This document shows positions 18,275-25,606 of a DNA stretch of 64,000 nucleotides, piece by piece. How positions within the stretch are numbered: position 1 is the stretch's first letter; every line of letters starts with the position of its first letter. The stretch covers positions 682,001 through 746,000 of the forward strand of contig NZ_JACHGW010000002.1 of assembly GCF_014202505.1 (NCBI RefSeq), given 5' to 3'. The stretch is from Armatimonas rosea (lineage in GTDB: Bacteria > Armatimonadota > Armatimonadia > Armatimonadales > Armatimonadaceae). Position numbers and translations under genes: made by a program. The notes beneath the pieces are model-generated. The model saw only the letters and a list, made by a program, of their open reading frames with translations. It did no database searches and was not told the DNA's origin.

Positions 18275-19507
18275 ATGCAAGCAAACGACACACTCCAGGT
18301 AGGGGTGGCAAAGCGCGTCATCACGCCCAACCCGCTCTTGCCGGTCTCCGGGGGGATGGGGCCGACCCGTCCGACTCGGGAGAAGCGGGGGGAGCTGATG
18401 GCACGGGCGCTCTATCTCCAGCGTGGGGCGACCAAGGTGGTCGTTGTGGGGCTGGACCTGCTGGGCTTTCCCGGTGTCCTAGGGGATCGGGTGCGTGCGC
18501 GTGTCCCGCAGGTGGCGCCACAGAACATTCTCATTGGCGCGACCCACACCCACAGCGCTCCAGACTGCTACGCCTTCCCCGATGGCCAGGGTGGCCACAC
18601 GGGAGACCTGGCCTTTATAGAGCGGGTCTGTGTCCTCGCTGCGGAGGCGATCAACGAGGCGGTCGCGGCGGCGCGACCCGCACTGCTCAAGATTGCCACG
18701 GGTGAGGCGCAGGGAAAGATCGCCTACAACTACTACGCCCCTGAGCTCTACGACCGGCGGATATCGGTGATCCAGGCGCTAACTCCCGAGGGCAAGACCC
18801 TGGCGACCCTGGTGAACTACGCGATCCACCCGGAGGTGCTGGGCAATAGTGTCGGTATCCTCAGCCCCGATCTGTGTGGGCCGCTGTGTGAGCGCCTGGA
18901 GGAACGGGCCGGCGGGATGGCACTCTTTATGAACGGAGCCCAAGGCGGCATGGTCACCGCCGACAACCGCAACCTAGACCGCCCCAAGGACCCGCTCAAG
19001 GGCTACTGGGAGGACTCCCGCACCTGGGACGAGTGCGTGCGGATCGGGACAACCATGGCCGATGAGGCGCTCCGGCTGGTGGGAAAGGCTCCCGTGCAAG
19101 TGCGGCCAGGGCTCCTCTGCCAGAGCAAGCAGGTGACATTTCCTGTCCAGTCCCCTGAGCTCTGGCAGGTGGTCTCCGCCTCGCCGCTCCACTACCCGCA
19201 TGGGAAAGACAAGACCATCCAGTCCCGAATCAACCTGGTGAATGTCGGGGACGCCCAGATCCTGACCATCCCCGGTGAGGCCCTGCCCAATATCGGCTTC
19301 TACCTCAAGCGAAAGATGCGCGGGGCACATAACCTGCTCTTTGGGCTCACCAACGATGCCTTTGGTTATATCCTGACGCCGGTGGACTTTCACAGCTTCC
19401 CGCGCTACGACTATGTCTCACGGACATCGCTGGGGGAGCAGACCGGGGAGATCCTGATCGAGAAGTGCCTGGAGCTGGTGCGGGAGAGCCCTATCCCCCG
19501 GGGCTAG
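18275..19507 (+). CDS. Neutral/alkaline ceramidase N-terminal-like protein
   Basis: Protein of 410 residues matching the N-terminal catalytic domain of neutral ceramidases. It begins with QVGVAKRVITPN, the usual start of this domain, and has IGATHTHSAPD with the paired zinc-ligand histidines, and NYAIHPEVLG further on. It lacks the C-terminal Ig-like domain and is much shorter than true ceramidases, so it belongs to the widespread uncharacterised short group whose substrate is unknown. ATG at 18275 is preferred over the GTG three codons earlier because AGGGAA is better spaced from it. Its stop overlaps the convergent coiled-coil gene in a shared CTAG. Confidence 0.85.
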   Translation: MQANDTLQVGVAKRVITPNPLLPVSGGMGPTRPTREKRGELMARALYLQRGATKVVVVGLDLLGFPGVLGDRVRARVPQVAPQNILIGATHTHSAPDCYAFPDGQGGHTGDLAFIERVCVLAAEAINEAVAAARPALLKIATGEAQGKIAYNYYAPELYDRRISVIQALTPEGKTLATLVNYAIHPEVLGNSVGILSPDLCGPLCERLEERAGGMALFMNGAQGGMVTADNRNLDRPKDPLKGYWEDSRTWDECVRIGTTMADEALRLVGKAPVQVRPGLLCQSKQVTFPVQSPELWQVVSASPLHYPHGKDKTIQSRINLVNVGDAQILTIPGEALPNIGFYLKRKMRGAHNLLFGLTNDAFGYILTPVDFHSFPRYDYVSRTSLGEQTGEILIEKCLELVRESPIPRG

Positions 19508-19842
19508 GCGACCGTCGCCTCGTTGCGCTCTTTGGCGGCGAGCTGGAGGGTCTGGGCGAGCTCACGGAGGCCACGCGATGCCGCCTCTTCTTCGTCGGTG
19601 GCGAGCTTGAGCTGGTCGACGCTCTCGCCCGTTCGCTCGTGGCGGGAGCGGACAAGGGCCATCTGGAGATCGACCGCACCACAGGCGAGGGCGTAGCGCA
19701 GGATCGCCTGGCGCAGGACTTGGTTCTCTGCCTTGAGCGCGTCGAGCTGCTGGCGCTCGGAGAAGTGGGTGCGTAGTGCTGCAACATCTCGCTGGAGGCG
19801 CTCCGCCTCCCTCTCAAGCTCACCCAATCGGTCTTCAATCAT
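19504..19842 (-). CDS. Small coiled-coil protein of unknown function
   Basis: Protein of 112 residues, almost entirely helical and charged. Residues 1-45 form a heptad-rich coiled coil (MIEDRLGELEREAERLQRDV), followed by a short hydrophobic turn with ILRYALACGAVDLQMALV, then a second amphipathic helix. No signal peptide, zinc site or DNA-binding motif is visible. It is divergent from the GGDEF/EAL gene and convergent with the ceramidase-like gene, overlapping it by 4 bp. The start codon is well placed and codon use is like its neighbours, so I take it as real. No family assigned. Confidence 0.7.
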   Translation of the reverse strand: MIEDRLGELEREAERLQRDVAALRTHFSERQQLDALKAENQVLRQAILRYALACGAVDLQMALVRSRHERTGESVDQLKLATDEEEAASRGLRELAQTLQLAAKERNEATVA

Positions 19843-19933
19843 AAACTGCCTAAATAGTTATTCCGCACTCGCCGATAATCTACTACTAAGGGAATTACTG
19901 GTTTCTGGTACAATTTGGTGCTAATTGGTTATT

Positions 19934-21904
19934 ATGCCTATGTTGCCTCGACGATTTCAACTGGATCATCAGCTCCGCTTTACCGCGCTTGAGGGCGCGA
20001 CGGAGAGTGCGCAGCTGGGCGATACCTTGCGCTCGGTCTGTAGCGCGCCGCTCTGGGAGCTCCTCCACGATGGCCTACGGCAGGCACTGACCACCCGCAC
20101 CCGCTTTACCTACGAGGCCGAGTTCCCCGACGAGGGCCGCCAAGTTGTGGAGATGGTTCCCACTCCCATGGGGGTGACAGTCACCATCCAGCCCGCCGTG
20201 GTCTTCTCACAGGGAGTCCCCGAGAGTGCTCCTGCGGCCTCCGCACCCGACCCCGCCGATGACTTTTTTCTCCGTGCCGCCGACATGCTCTGCCTGCTGG
20301 AGCCCGCGACAGGAACCCTGGTCCGCGCCAATCCCGCCTGGCATCAGGCACTTGGCTACCCTGCCGAGACGCTCACGGGGCGCAAGCTCTTTGAGCTGAT
20401 CCCCGACGAAGACCGGCTCGATGTCACGACCGCGCTGGCGCAGGTGGCCTCCGGGAGCTCCGCGCGCCTCGCGTGCCGGTTTCTCGGGGCCTCGGGGGAC
20501 TTTCACTACCTGAACTGGAGCCTCGCGCCCGGGGCACAGGGCGCTCCTGCCTACGGCGCCGCCCGCGACATCACCCAGAGCCGGGCAGTCGAGCTGGAGA
20601 TCCGCCGCCAGACCCACCGCGATAACCTCACCGACCTGCCCAATCGTAAGGCTATCGAGGAGGCGATCCTGCGCCTGCTGACATCGGGGGCCTACGGGGC
20701 GTTTGGTGTCCTGGTGCTGAACCTGGATGGCTTCAAGGTGGTCAACCAGGCACTGGGCACCGATGGCGGCGATCAGGCACTGCGGATTATCGCCCGGCGG
20801 CTGGGAGCCGCCCTGCGCGCCGAGGACATTATCGGGCGCCTGGAGGGGGATACCTTTGTGGCGCTCCTACCCGGCGTCGCCAATGAGGGCGATGCGGGCT
20901 CCGTGGCGCAGAAAGTTCTCAATGCCATCCAGACCCCCTTCTCGATTCGGGGCGAGGATGCCTGGCTCACGACCAGTATCGGGATTGTCCTAGCTCCGTA
21001 TCATGGCACCGATCCCCGCACCCTCCTGGAGCGTGCCGAGACCGCGATGTACCGTGCCAAGAAGGCGAGCCGCGGCAATGTCACCCTCTGGCGCGATGGC
21101 ATGACCCTCAGTGGGATTGAGCGCCTCGCTCTGGAGTCGCGGCTGGCACAGGCGGTGGATCGCGGCGAGATGCTCCTGCACTACCAGCCGCAGGTTGGCC
21201 TGGAGGACCGTTCGGATCCAACCACGGTCAAGCTGGTCGGCTTCGAGGCCCTGGCACGCTGGAACCACCAGCAGCTGGGCCTGATTCCCCCGGACACGTT
21301 TATCCCCATGGCCGAGGACTCGGGCTTGATCGTCCCGCTGGGGCAGTGGGTGATGCGTGAGGCGTTTGGTCAGGCCGCTCGCTGGCAGCACGTGGTCGCG
21401 GGTCTAGGGGTCTCGGTCAATCTCTCGGGCCGTCAGCTTGGGCAGAAAAACCTGATCGACCAGATCAAAGAGCTGCTCGTGGAGTCAAATGCGAACCCGG
21501 AACAGATGGATCTGGAGATCACGGAGAGCGACCTCTTGCAACAGGACGAGGCCAAGGTCAAGGATGTGCTCTATAAGATCAAGGACATGGGGCTCCAGCT
21601 CTCGGTGGACGACTTCGGGATGGGCTACACGAACTTTGGGCGTCTCGCCAAGCTCCCGGTGGATCGTATCAAGATCGACAAGAGCTTCGTGACCCATATC
21701 TGTGAGAGCACCGCCGATGAGGCTGTCGTGCGGGCGATGGTGGACATCTCGCGGACCCTGGGGATGAAGGTCGTGGCGGAGGGCGTGGAGACCCAGGCGC
21801 AGTTTGAGAAGCTCACCCAGATGGGCTGCGACATTATCCAGGGCTACCTCTTTGGAAAACCCCTCGCCGCCGCCGATGTCCCGCGCCTGCTCACCGCTCG
21901 CTAA
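19934..21904 (+). CDS. PAS-GGDEF-EAL protein, probable c-di-GMP phosphodiesterase
   Basis: Cytoplasmic signalling protein of 656 residues. An N-terminal region of about 100 residues is followed by a PAS domain (FLRAADMLCLLEPATGTLV, ALGYPAETLTGRKLF), GGDEF (about 220-385) and EAL (about 400-655). The GGDEF signature is degenerate: the core reads EGDTF, so cyclase activity is unlikely. The EAL domain keeps GFEALARW, NLSGRQL, EITESDL, VDDFGMGYTNF, KIDKSFV and VAEGVET, so phosphodiesterase activity is expected. ATG at 19934 is chosen over an upstream TTG. TACAAT at 19908-19913 gives a short leader. DUF2721 follows after 3 bp. Confidence 0.92.
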   Translation: MPMLPRRFQLDHQLRFTALEGATESAQLGDTLRSVCSAPLWELLHDGLRQALTTRTRFTYEAEFPDEGRQVVEMVPTPMGVTVTIQPAVVFSQGVPESAPAASAPDPADDFFLRAADMLCLLEPATGTLVRANPAWHQALGYPAETLTGRKLFELIPDEDRLDVTTALAQVASGSSARLACRFLGASGDFHYLNWSLAPGAQGAPAYGAARDITQSRAVELEIRRQTHRDNLTDLPNRKAIEEAILRLLTSGAYGAFGVLVLNLDGFKVVNQALGTDGGDQALRIIARRLGAALRAEDIIGRLEGDTFVALLPGVANEGDAGSVAQKVLNAIQTPFSIRGEDAWLTTSIGIVLAPYHGTDPRTLLERAETAMYRAKKASRGNVTLWRDGMTLSGIERLALESRLAQAVDRGEMLLHYQPQVGLEDRSDPTTVKLVGFEALARWNHQQLGLIPPDTFIPMAEDSGLIVPLGQWVMREAFGQAARWQHVVAGLGVSVNLSGRQLGQKNLIDQIKELLVESNANPEQMDLEITESDLLQQDEAKVKDVLYKIKDMGLQLSVDDFGMGYTNFGRLAKLPVDRIKIDKSFVTHICESTADEAVVRAMVDISRTLGMKVVAEGVETQAQFEKLTQMGCDIIQGYLFGKPLAAADVPRLLTAR

Positions 21905-21907
21905 GAG

Positions 21908-22321
21908 ATGGATATCTCCCTCACGACTCCCGCGCTGCTCTTTCCCGCGGTCTCGCTGATCTTGCTGGCCTACACCAATCGGTTTCTGGCGCTGGCCGCG
22001 CTCACCCGCAGCCTCTACGAGCGCTGGGGGGATACCCACGACCCGAAGATCCCGCCCCAGATCGAGAACCTCCGCTACCGGGTGCGTCTGATCCGCCGCA
22101 TGCAGACCCTGGGGGTGAGCGCGATCTTGCTGTGCGTCGTGGCGATGTTCTGCCTCTTTGAAAACTGGCTTCGCGCTGGTGCCTGGTTCTTCGGCGCGAG
22201 CCTGGTCGCCCTCAGCCTCTCCTTGACCATCTCCCTGCACGAGATTCAGCTCTCCGGGCGGGCTCTGGACATGCAGCTCGCCGATATGGAGGCCCCTGCC
22301 CCGCCTTCAAGTACGCTGTAG
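21908..22321 (+). CDS. DUF2721 family membrane protein
   Basis: Small membrane protein of 137 residues fitting DUF2721. The first helix is about residues 8-30 (ALLFPAVSLILLAYTNRFLAL), a charged loop follows with NLRYRVRLIRRMQTLG, and two more helices cover about 70-115. The function of the family is unknown. It starts 3 bp after the GGDEF/EAL stop, so the two are probably co-transcribed. Its 3' end overlaps the convergent PafA-like gene by 15 bp. Confidence 0.85.
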   Translation: MDISLTTPALLFPAVSLILLAYTNRFLALAALTRSLYERWGDTHDPKIPPQIENLRYRVRLIRRMQTLGVSAILLCVVAMFCLFENWLRAGAWFFGASLVALSLSLTISLHEIQLSGRALDMQLADMEAPAPPSSTL

Positions 22322-23782
22322 ACGGCTCGGTTGCACCAAGCGGTTCAGCGACTCCCAGGTTCCCGACAGAAAGCTCTTTAGTTCGGCGGTGTAGCACTCC
22401 CGTGGGTCGGGAAAGACGACCAGAGGAGAGATAAGGTTGCTCGCCTTCTGGTAGAGGCCATCCCAGTTGAGAAAGAGCCCCGACGAGAGCCCCTCTAGCT
22501 CGCTGAACGATGCGGAGACTTGGGTGCTGTGTAGGAGCTGTGCACGGGCTGCGGCGCGCGTGTTGGTGGGGGGCTTGAGGGGCTCACGGCCCTGCTGTGG
22601 CGCGATCCAGACCACATCGAGCGCGGAGTCGTCTGCCTGGGGAGAGAAGGCCCCCGCGAGGGACTCTTCTTCTCTCCCCCCCAGCCGGGAGAGCGCGAGC
22701 AGGACCGAGAAAAGATGCATGGCACCATCGTGGGTGGTGGGGATCTGTGCCTCCTCGAAGAAATCGGTGAGGAGCCGGAACTTGGTGCCGTAGTCGGTGA
22801 GCCCCGAGACTCCCTCCCAGCCCTCGGTGCGCAGGGCCTCCAGCACCCGGCGCCAGTACCGCAGGATCAGGCGGTCCTCGCTGTGCCTAAAGAGGGTCTC
22901 CTGCCTCTCCTCGCAGGCCTCCAGGCAGAGAAACTGGCACTCCAGCGCACTGTAGCCCTGCTCCAGCCCCACCAGCTTGTGGGCCGCAAAGAGGCGGTTG
23001 GTGCTGTCGAGGTCGGTGATAAAGTGGCGGGGATCGTAGCGGCGCAGGGGCTCGGGGAGGGGATGGCTCTCGGTGAGACGGATCATCGCCAGGGTCGCCC
23101 CGAACTGGAGCAGCATCCCGACCTCGGTGAGCAGAGGGTCGCCCCCGATTACCTGGAAGCGTCGAAGCAGGCTCTCGGGCTCGGACTTTCCACAGTGGTG
23201 CTCCTGGCTGTTCTTCACATAGGGCCGTCGCCCGAGCGACTCCGCCGCCAGGAGCTGGGTGGTGACGAGGCTACGGGGCGAGAGGAGAAAGGCGGGCTGT
23301 CCCTCACGAAAGGGCGTGTCCGGGTCGAGGCCGCCGCCTCCCGCGAGCAGAGCACGGGTGGCAAAGAAGGGGGCGAGGGCATGGGTGAGGCGCTCGGGGG
23401 AGAGAAACGTGAGGTAGTTCTCGTGGATACCGAGCGCGGTACGTGGCTGGCCCGGCAGATGACCGATCCCTAGTGTGGCCACACAGTCGATAAAGTACTC
23501 GCTGCCCGCATCGTGGAGGCGCCCCGAGAGCTCCGACCAGCGCAGGTGCTGGATGCGGGCGATCAGCTCGACCACGGAGGCGCACTCGGGGAAGGCGAAC
23601 TCGGGAAAGACATCCTCACGCGCTCCCCGGTCCAGGTAGACACGGCTACCGTCGCGGCGGAAGCCCAAGCGATCGAAGAGAACCTCACGGGGGGCAGCGA
23701 CCTGCTCCCCACTGGAGGTGTAGCGTCCCAGTGCCAGCTCGATCTCGGCACTTACAATGCGTTTGTCGTGTACCGTCTCCAT
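22307..23782 (-). CDS. PafA/Dop-family (Pup ligase/deamidase-like) protein
   Basis: Protein of 491 residues with the glutamine-synthetase-like fold of Pup ligase PafA and depupylase Dop. The E-x-E ATP/metal motif is SAEIELALG near the N-terminus. GSRVYLDRGAREDVFPEFAF matches the PafA/Dop segment carrying the catalytic Asp, and PEC follows. IHENYLTF matches the family HENY motif, and RFQVIGGDPLLTEVGMLLQF the nucleotide-binding region. No long insert follows the catalytic Asp, so it lacks the Dop-loop and is more PafA-like. The start METVHDKRIV at 23782 sits 5 bp after TAAAAT. No Pup, proteasome or Mpa gene is in this window. Ligase versus amidase is undecided. Confidence 0.82.
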   Translation of the reverse strand: METVHDKRIVSAEIELALGRYTSSGEQVAAPREVLFDRLGFRRDGSRVYLDRGAREDVFPEFAFPECASVVELIARIQHLRWSELSGRLHDAGSEYFIDCVATLGIGHLPGQPRTALGIHENYLTFLSPERLTHALAPFFATRALLAGGGGLDPDTPFREGQPAFLLSPRSLVTTQLLAAESLGRRPYVKNSQEHHCGKSEPESLLRRFQVIGGDPLLTEVGMLLQFGATLAMIRLTESHPLPEPLRRYDPRHFITDLDSTNRLFAAHKLVGLEQGYSALECQFLCLEACEERQETLFRHSEDRLILRYWRRVLEALRTEGWEGVSGLTDYGTKFRLLTDFFEEAQIPTTHDGAMHLFSVLLALSRLGGREEESLAGAFSPQADDSALDVVWIAPQQGREPLKPPTNTRAAARAQLLHSTQVSASFSELEGLSSGLFLNWDGLYQKASNLISPLVVFPDPRECYTAELKSFLSGTWESLNRLVQPSRLQRT

Positions 23783-23787
23783 GGAAC

Positions 23788-23793
23788 ATTTTA
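23788..23793 (-). promoter_or_regulatory. -10 element, probable leaderless start for the PafA/Dop-like gene
   Basis: TAAAAT on the minus strand ends 5 bp before the ATG at 23782, with no ribosome binding site between. This spacing supports the ATG at 23782 over the longer frame. Confidence 0.45.
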
Positions 23794-23821
23794 CCAAGCG
23801 CCCCAAAGAGTCGGCAAGCGC

Positions 23822-24547
23822 TTAGGAGGGCAAAGGCTGTGTGTAGTCCACCATGCGCTCGAAGCCACACTCATCGTAGGTGCGCTCGAAGACAGGCTGG
23901 AGGTCGATTTCCAGGTCGGGATGGGTCTCGTCGAGTGGCACGAGAACAGTCGGAAGTCTCTCTTGGATCGTCCAGGCCACGGCCTGAAAGCGCTGTCCAT
24001 AGCCGCCTCGGTGTAGGCTCGCCGCGTAGTCGAAAGCACCAAACCGTGCCCTGAGGCCACTCTGAGACGCGGCCAGTGTGTACTCGCCTGCGCGTAGCAA
24101 GTCAATCTCCAGCAAATGTACCTCGCTCTCCAGAAGCGTTTTTTGTTTGGCAAGGTACTCGTCGCGCCCTCGGCCTGCGGATTTATTGGAGTGGCTAAGT
24201 AGCTCGATCACGGTAAGCACACGCCGCTCCGGTGTGTTGTGGGAGTGAATCTCGATGAAGAGCTGGCGTACGGGAACCCCATCCTCGATCCAGTCCATAA
24301 ACTTGGAGGGTATTTCAGCGAGAGTTGCTCCCTCTGAAGGAGGCCCACCATGCCCAATGGCAACATCTGCCTCGAAGTGGCGAATACCTTCTTCGACAAC
24401 CAGGCGTTCTTCCATCCGAGCGGAAAAGCCTTGGGGAAGCTTGCGGTTAATCTCCGCACGCAGACAAAAGAGAAAAGCATTGTGAACGTCTGGCCAGAGA
24501 CTCCGACGCTCCAAATAGGGGTCCATTCCAGGAAACGGCGAGGGCAT
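23822..24547 (-). CDS. DUF4058 family protein (first copy)
   Basis: Protein of 241 residues with the DUF4058 hallmark MPSPFPGMDPYLE at its N-terminus, then LVVEEGIRHFEADVAI and LFIEIHSHNTPERRVLTVIE. The E-x-H/E-I and E-L-L-S pattern with K165-like lysine in YLAKQKTLLES is reminiscent of restriction-endonuclease-like folds such as Uma2/DUF820, but no function is established. ATG at 24547 is chosen because MPSPFPG is the family start and GGAGTG lies upstream. It is downstream of, and paralogous to, the next gene. Length is typical of the family. Confidence 0.88.
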   Translation of the reverse strand: MPSPFPGMDPYLERRSLWPDVHNAFLFCLRAEINRKLPQGFSARMEERLVVEEGIRHFEADVAIGHGGPPSEGATLAEIPSKFMDWIEDGVPVRQLFIEIHSHNTPERRVLTVIELLSHSNKSAGRGRDEYLAKQKTLLESEVHLLEIDLLRAGEYTLAASQSGLRARFGAFDYAASLHRGGYGQRFQAVAWTIQERLPTVLVPLDETHPDLEIDLQPVFERTYDECGFERMVDYTQPLPS

Positions 24548-24621
24548 AGCAAACACTCCTTTCACCATTTTATCGCTTCAATCACGAGCCGCTTCCAGCG
24601 CCTTGAGCCACCGTCCGAAAC

Positions 24622-25398
24622 TCACGGGAGACGTTCTGTGAGCCATGCCCTTGTTTCCTTGTCTACACCGGGTTCAGGGAGCCGGGAGTAGTCTACCAGC
24701 TCAGAGAAGCGGCCTTCGTCGTAGGCACGGGGCAGGAGAGGCTGGAGGTCTATCACGAGGTCGGGGTGCGGGTCTTCGAGGGGGATGAGAACGCCTGGAA
24801 GCTCGTGGGGGAGCTGCCAGGCGACCATCTGGAAGCGCCGTCCGTCGCGGGCGCGGTGCAGGCTGGCGGCGTAGTCGTAGCGTCCAAAGCGCTCTTTGAG
24901 GCTGGCTTCCGAGACCGCAAGGGTGTGCGGCCCGGCTCGAAGCAAGTCTATTTCCAGCAGGTGAATCTCGCTGGAGAGGAGATTTTTCTGTTTGCCAAGA
25001 TACTCATCGCGGCCCTTACCAGGAAGCTTGTTGGCATAGCTGAGCAGCTCGACCACCGCGACCACACGCCGCTGGGAGCCTTCGCGGGTCTGTATCTCGA
25101 TAAAGGTCTCTCGAAAGGGCTCACTCTCCTCAATGGCCCACTCCATCGCGAGTTTTGCGGGAGACTCGGCAATGGTCACGCCGCTCGACGGTGGGCCACT
25201 CTGCCCTACGGAGACATCAGCGACAACGTGACGAATGCCTTCTTCCACCACGAGGCGCTCCTCCAGACGCGAGGCAAATCCCGGTGGGAGCTGCTGGTTG
25301 ATAGCCGCGTTGAGGCAGTAGATAAAGGCGTTGTGGAACGCGGGCCAAAGCTCAGGGGCCTCCAAAAACGGGTCCATTCCGGGAAACGGCGAGGGCAT
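24622..25398 (-). CDS. DUF4058 family protein (second copy)
   Basis: Protein of 258 residues, a tandem paralogue of the gene at 23822. It starts MPSPFPGMDPFLEAPELWPAF and shares LVVEEGIRHVVADVSVGQ, FIEIQTREGSQRRVVAVVEL and GKGRDEYLGKQKNLLSSEIH with its neighbour. The first bases upstream of both starts are near-identical, with the same GGAGTGTTTGC ribosome-binding segment. The two are separated by 74 bp. Its leader is interrupted by a palindromic element, described separately. Function unknown. Confidence 0.88.
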   Translation of the reverse strand: MPSPFPGMDPFLEAPELWPAFHNAFIYCLNAAINQQLPPGFASRLEERLVVEEGIRHVVADVSVGQSGPPSSGVTIAESPAKLAMEWAIEESEPFRETFIEIQTREGSQRRVVAVVELLSYANKLPGKGRDEYLGKQKNLLSSEIHLLEIDLLRAGPHTLAVSEASLKERFGRYDYAASLHRARDGRRFQMVAWQLPHELPGVLIPLEDPHPDLVIDLQPLLPRAYDEGRFSELVDYSRLPEPGVDKETRAWLTERLP

Positions 25399-25414
25399 GG
25401 CAAACACTCCTTGA

Positions 25415-25536
25415 TTTCCGGAGGTTGAAACCTCCGGCTTAAGAGGACGACGCCCGCCTCCGCGGGCAATAGATTCGGCTGGCTACGCAGGTAGCCGTCG
25501 CCCTCTTAAGCCGGAAGACTCGTTCTTCCGGCACAT
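25415..25536. repeat. Palindromic REP-like element flanked by a 17-bp direct repeat
   Basis: A multi-hairpin element. CCGGAGGTTGAAACCTCCGG is at 25418-25437; long arms GCTTAAGAGG and CCTCTTAAGC close the centre; inside are CCCGCCTCCGCGGGC and GGCTGGCTACGCAGGTAGCC; and CCGGAAGACTCGTTCTTCCGG-type hairpin closes the right end. The 17-bp sequence TGGCAAACACTCCTTGA stands on both sides (25398-25414 and 25537-25553). The right copy continues into sequence that resembles the leader of the first DUF4058 gene, suggesting insertion into an ancestral leader. Confidence 0.7.
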
Positions 25537-25593
25537 TGGCAAACACTCCTTGAACTATTCTACCGCTTTCCGGCTCAGGGGCTGAGGGGGAAG

Positions 25594-25599
25594 TATAAT
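25594..25599 (+). promoter_or_regulatory. -10 element, probable leaderless start for recD2
   Basis: TATAAT ends 7 bp before the ATG at 25607. The spacer (AGCTGCG) has no purine-rich ribosome binding site. Confidence 0.5.
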
Positions 25600-25606
25600 A
25601 GCTGCG

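Noticed and set aside
23822-25398. DUF4058 genes as part of a defence system
   Set aside because: They are next to the PafA-like gene and have a possible nuclease-like pattern, but no conserved defence partner is present, so I leave them unassigned.
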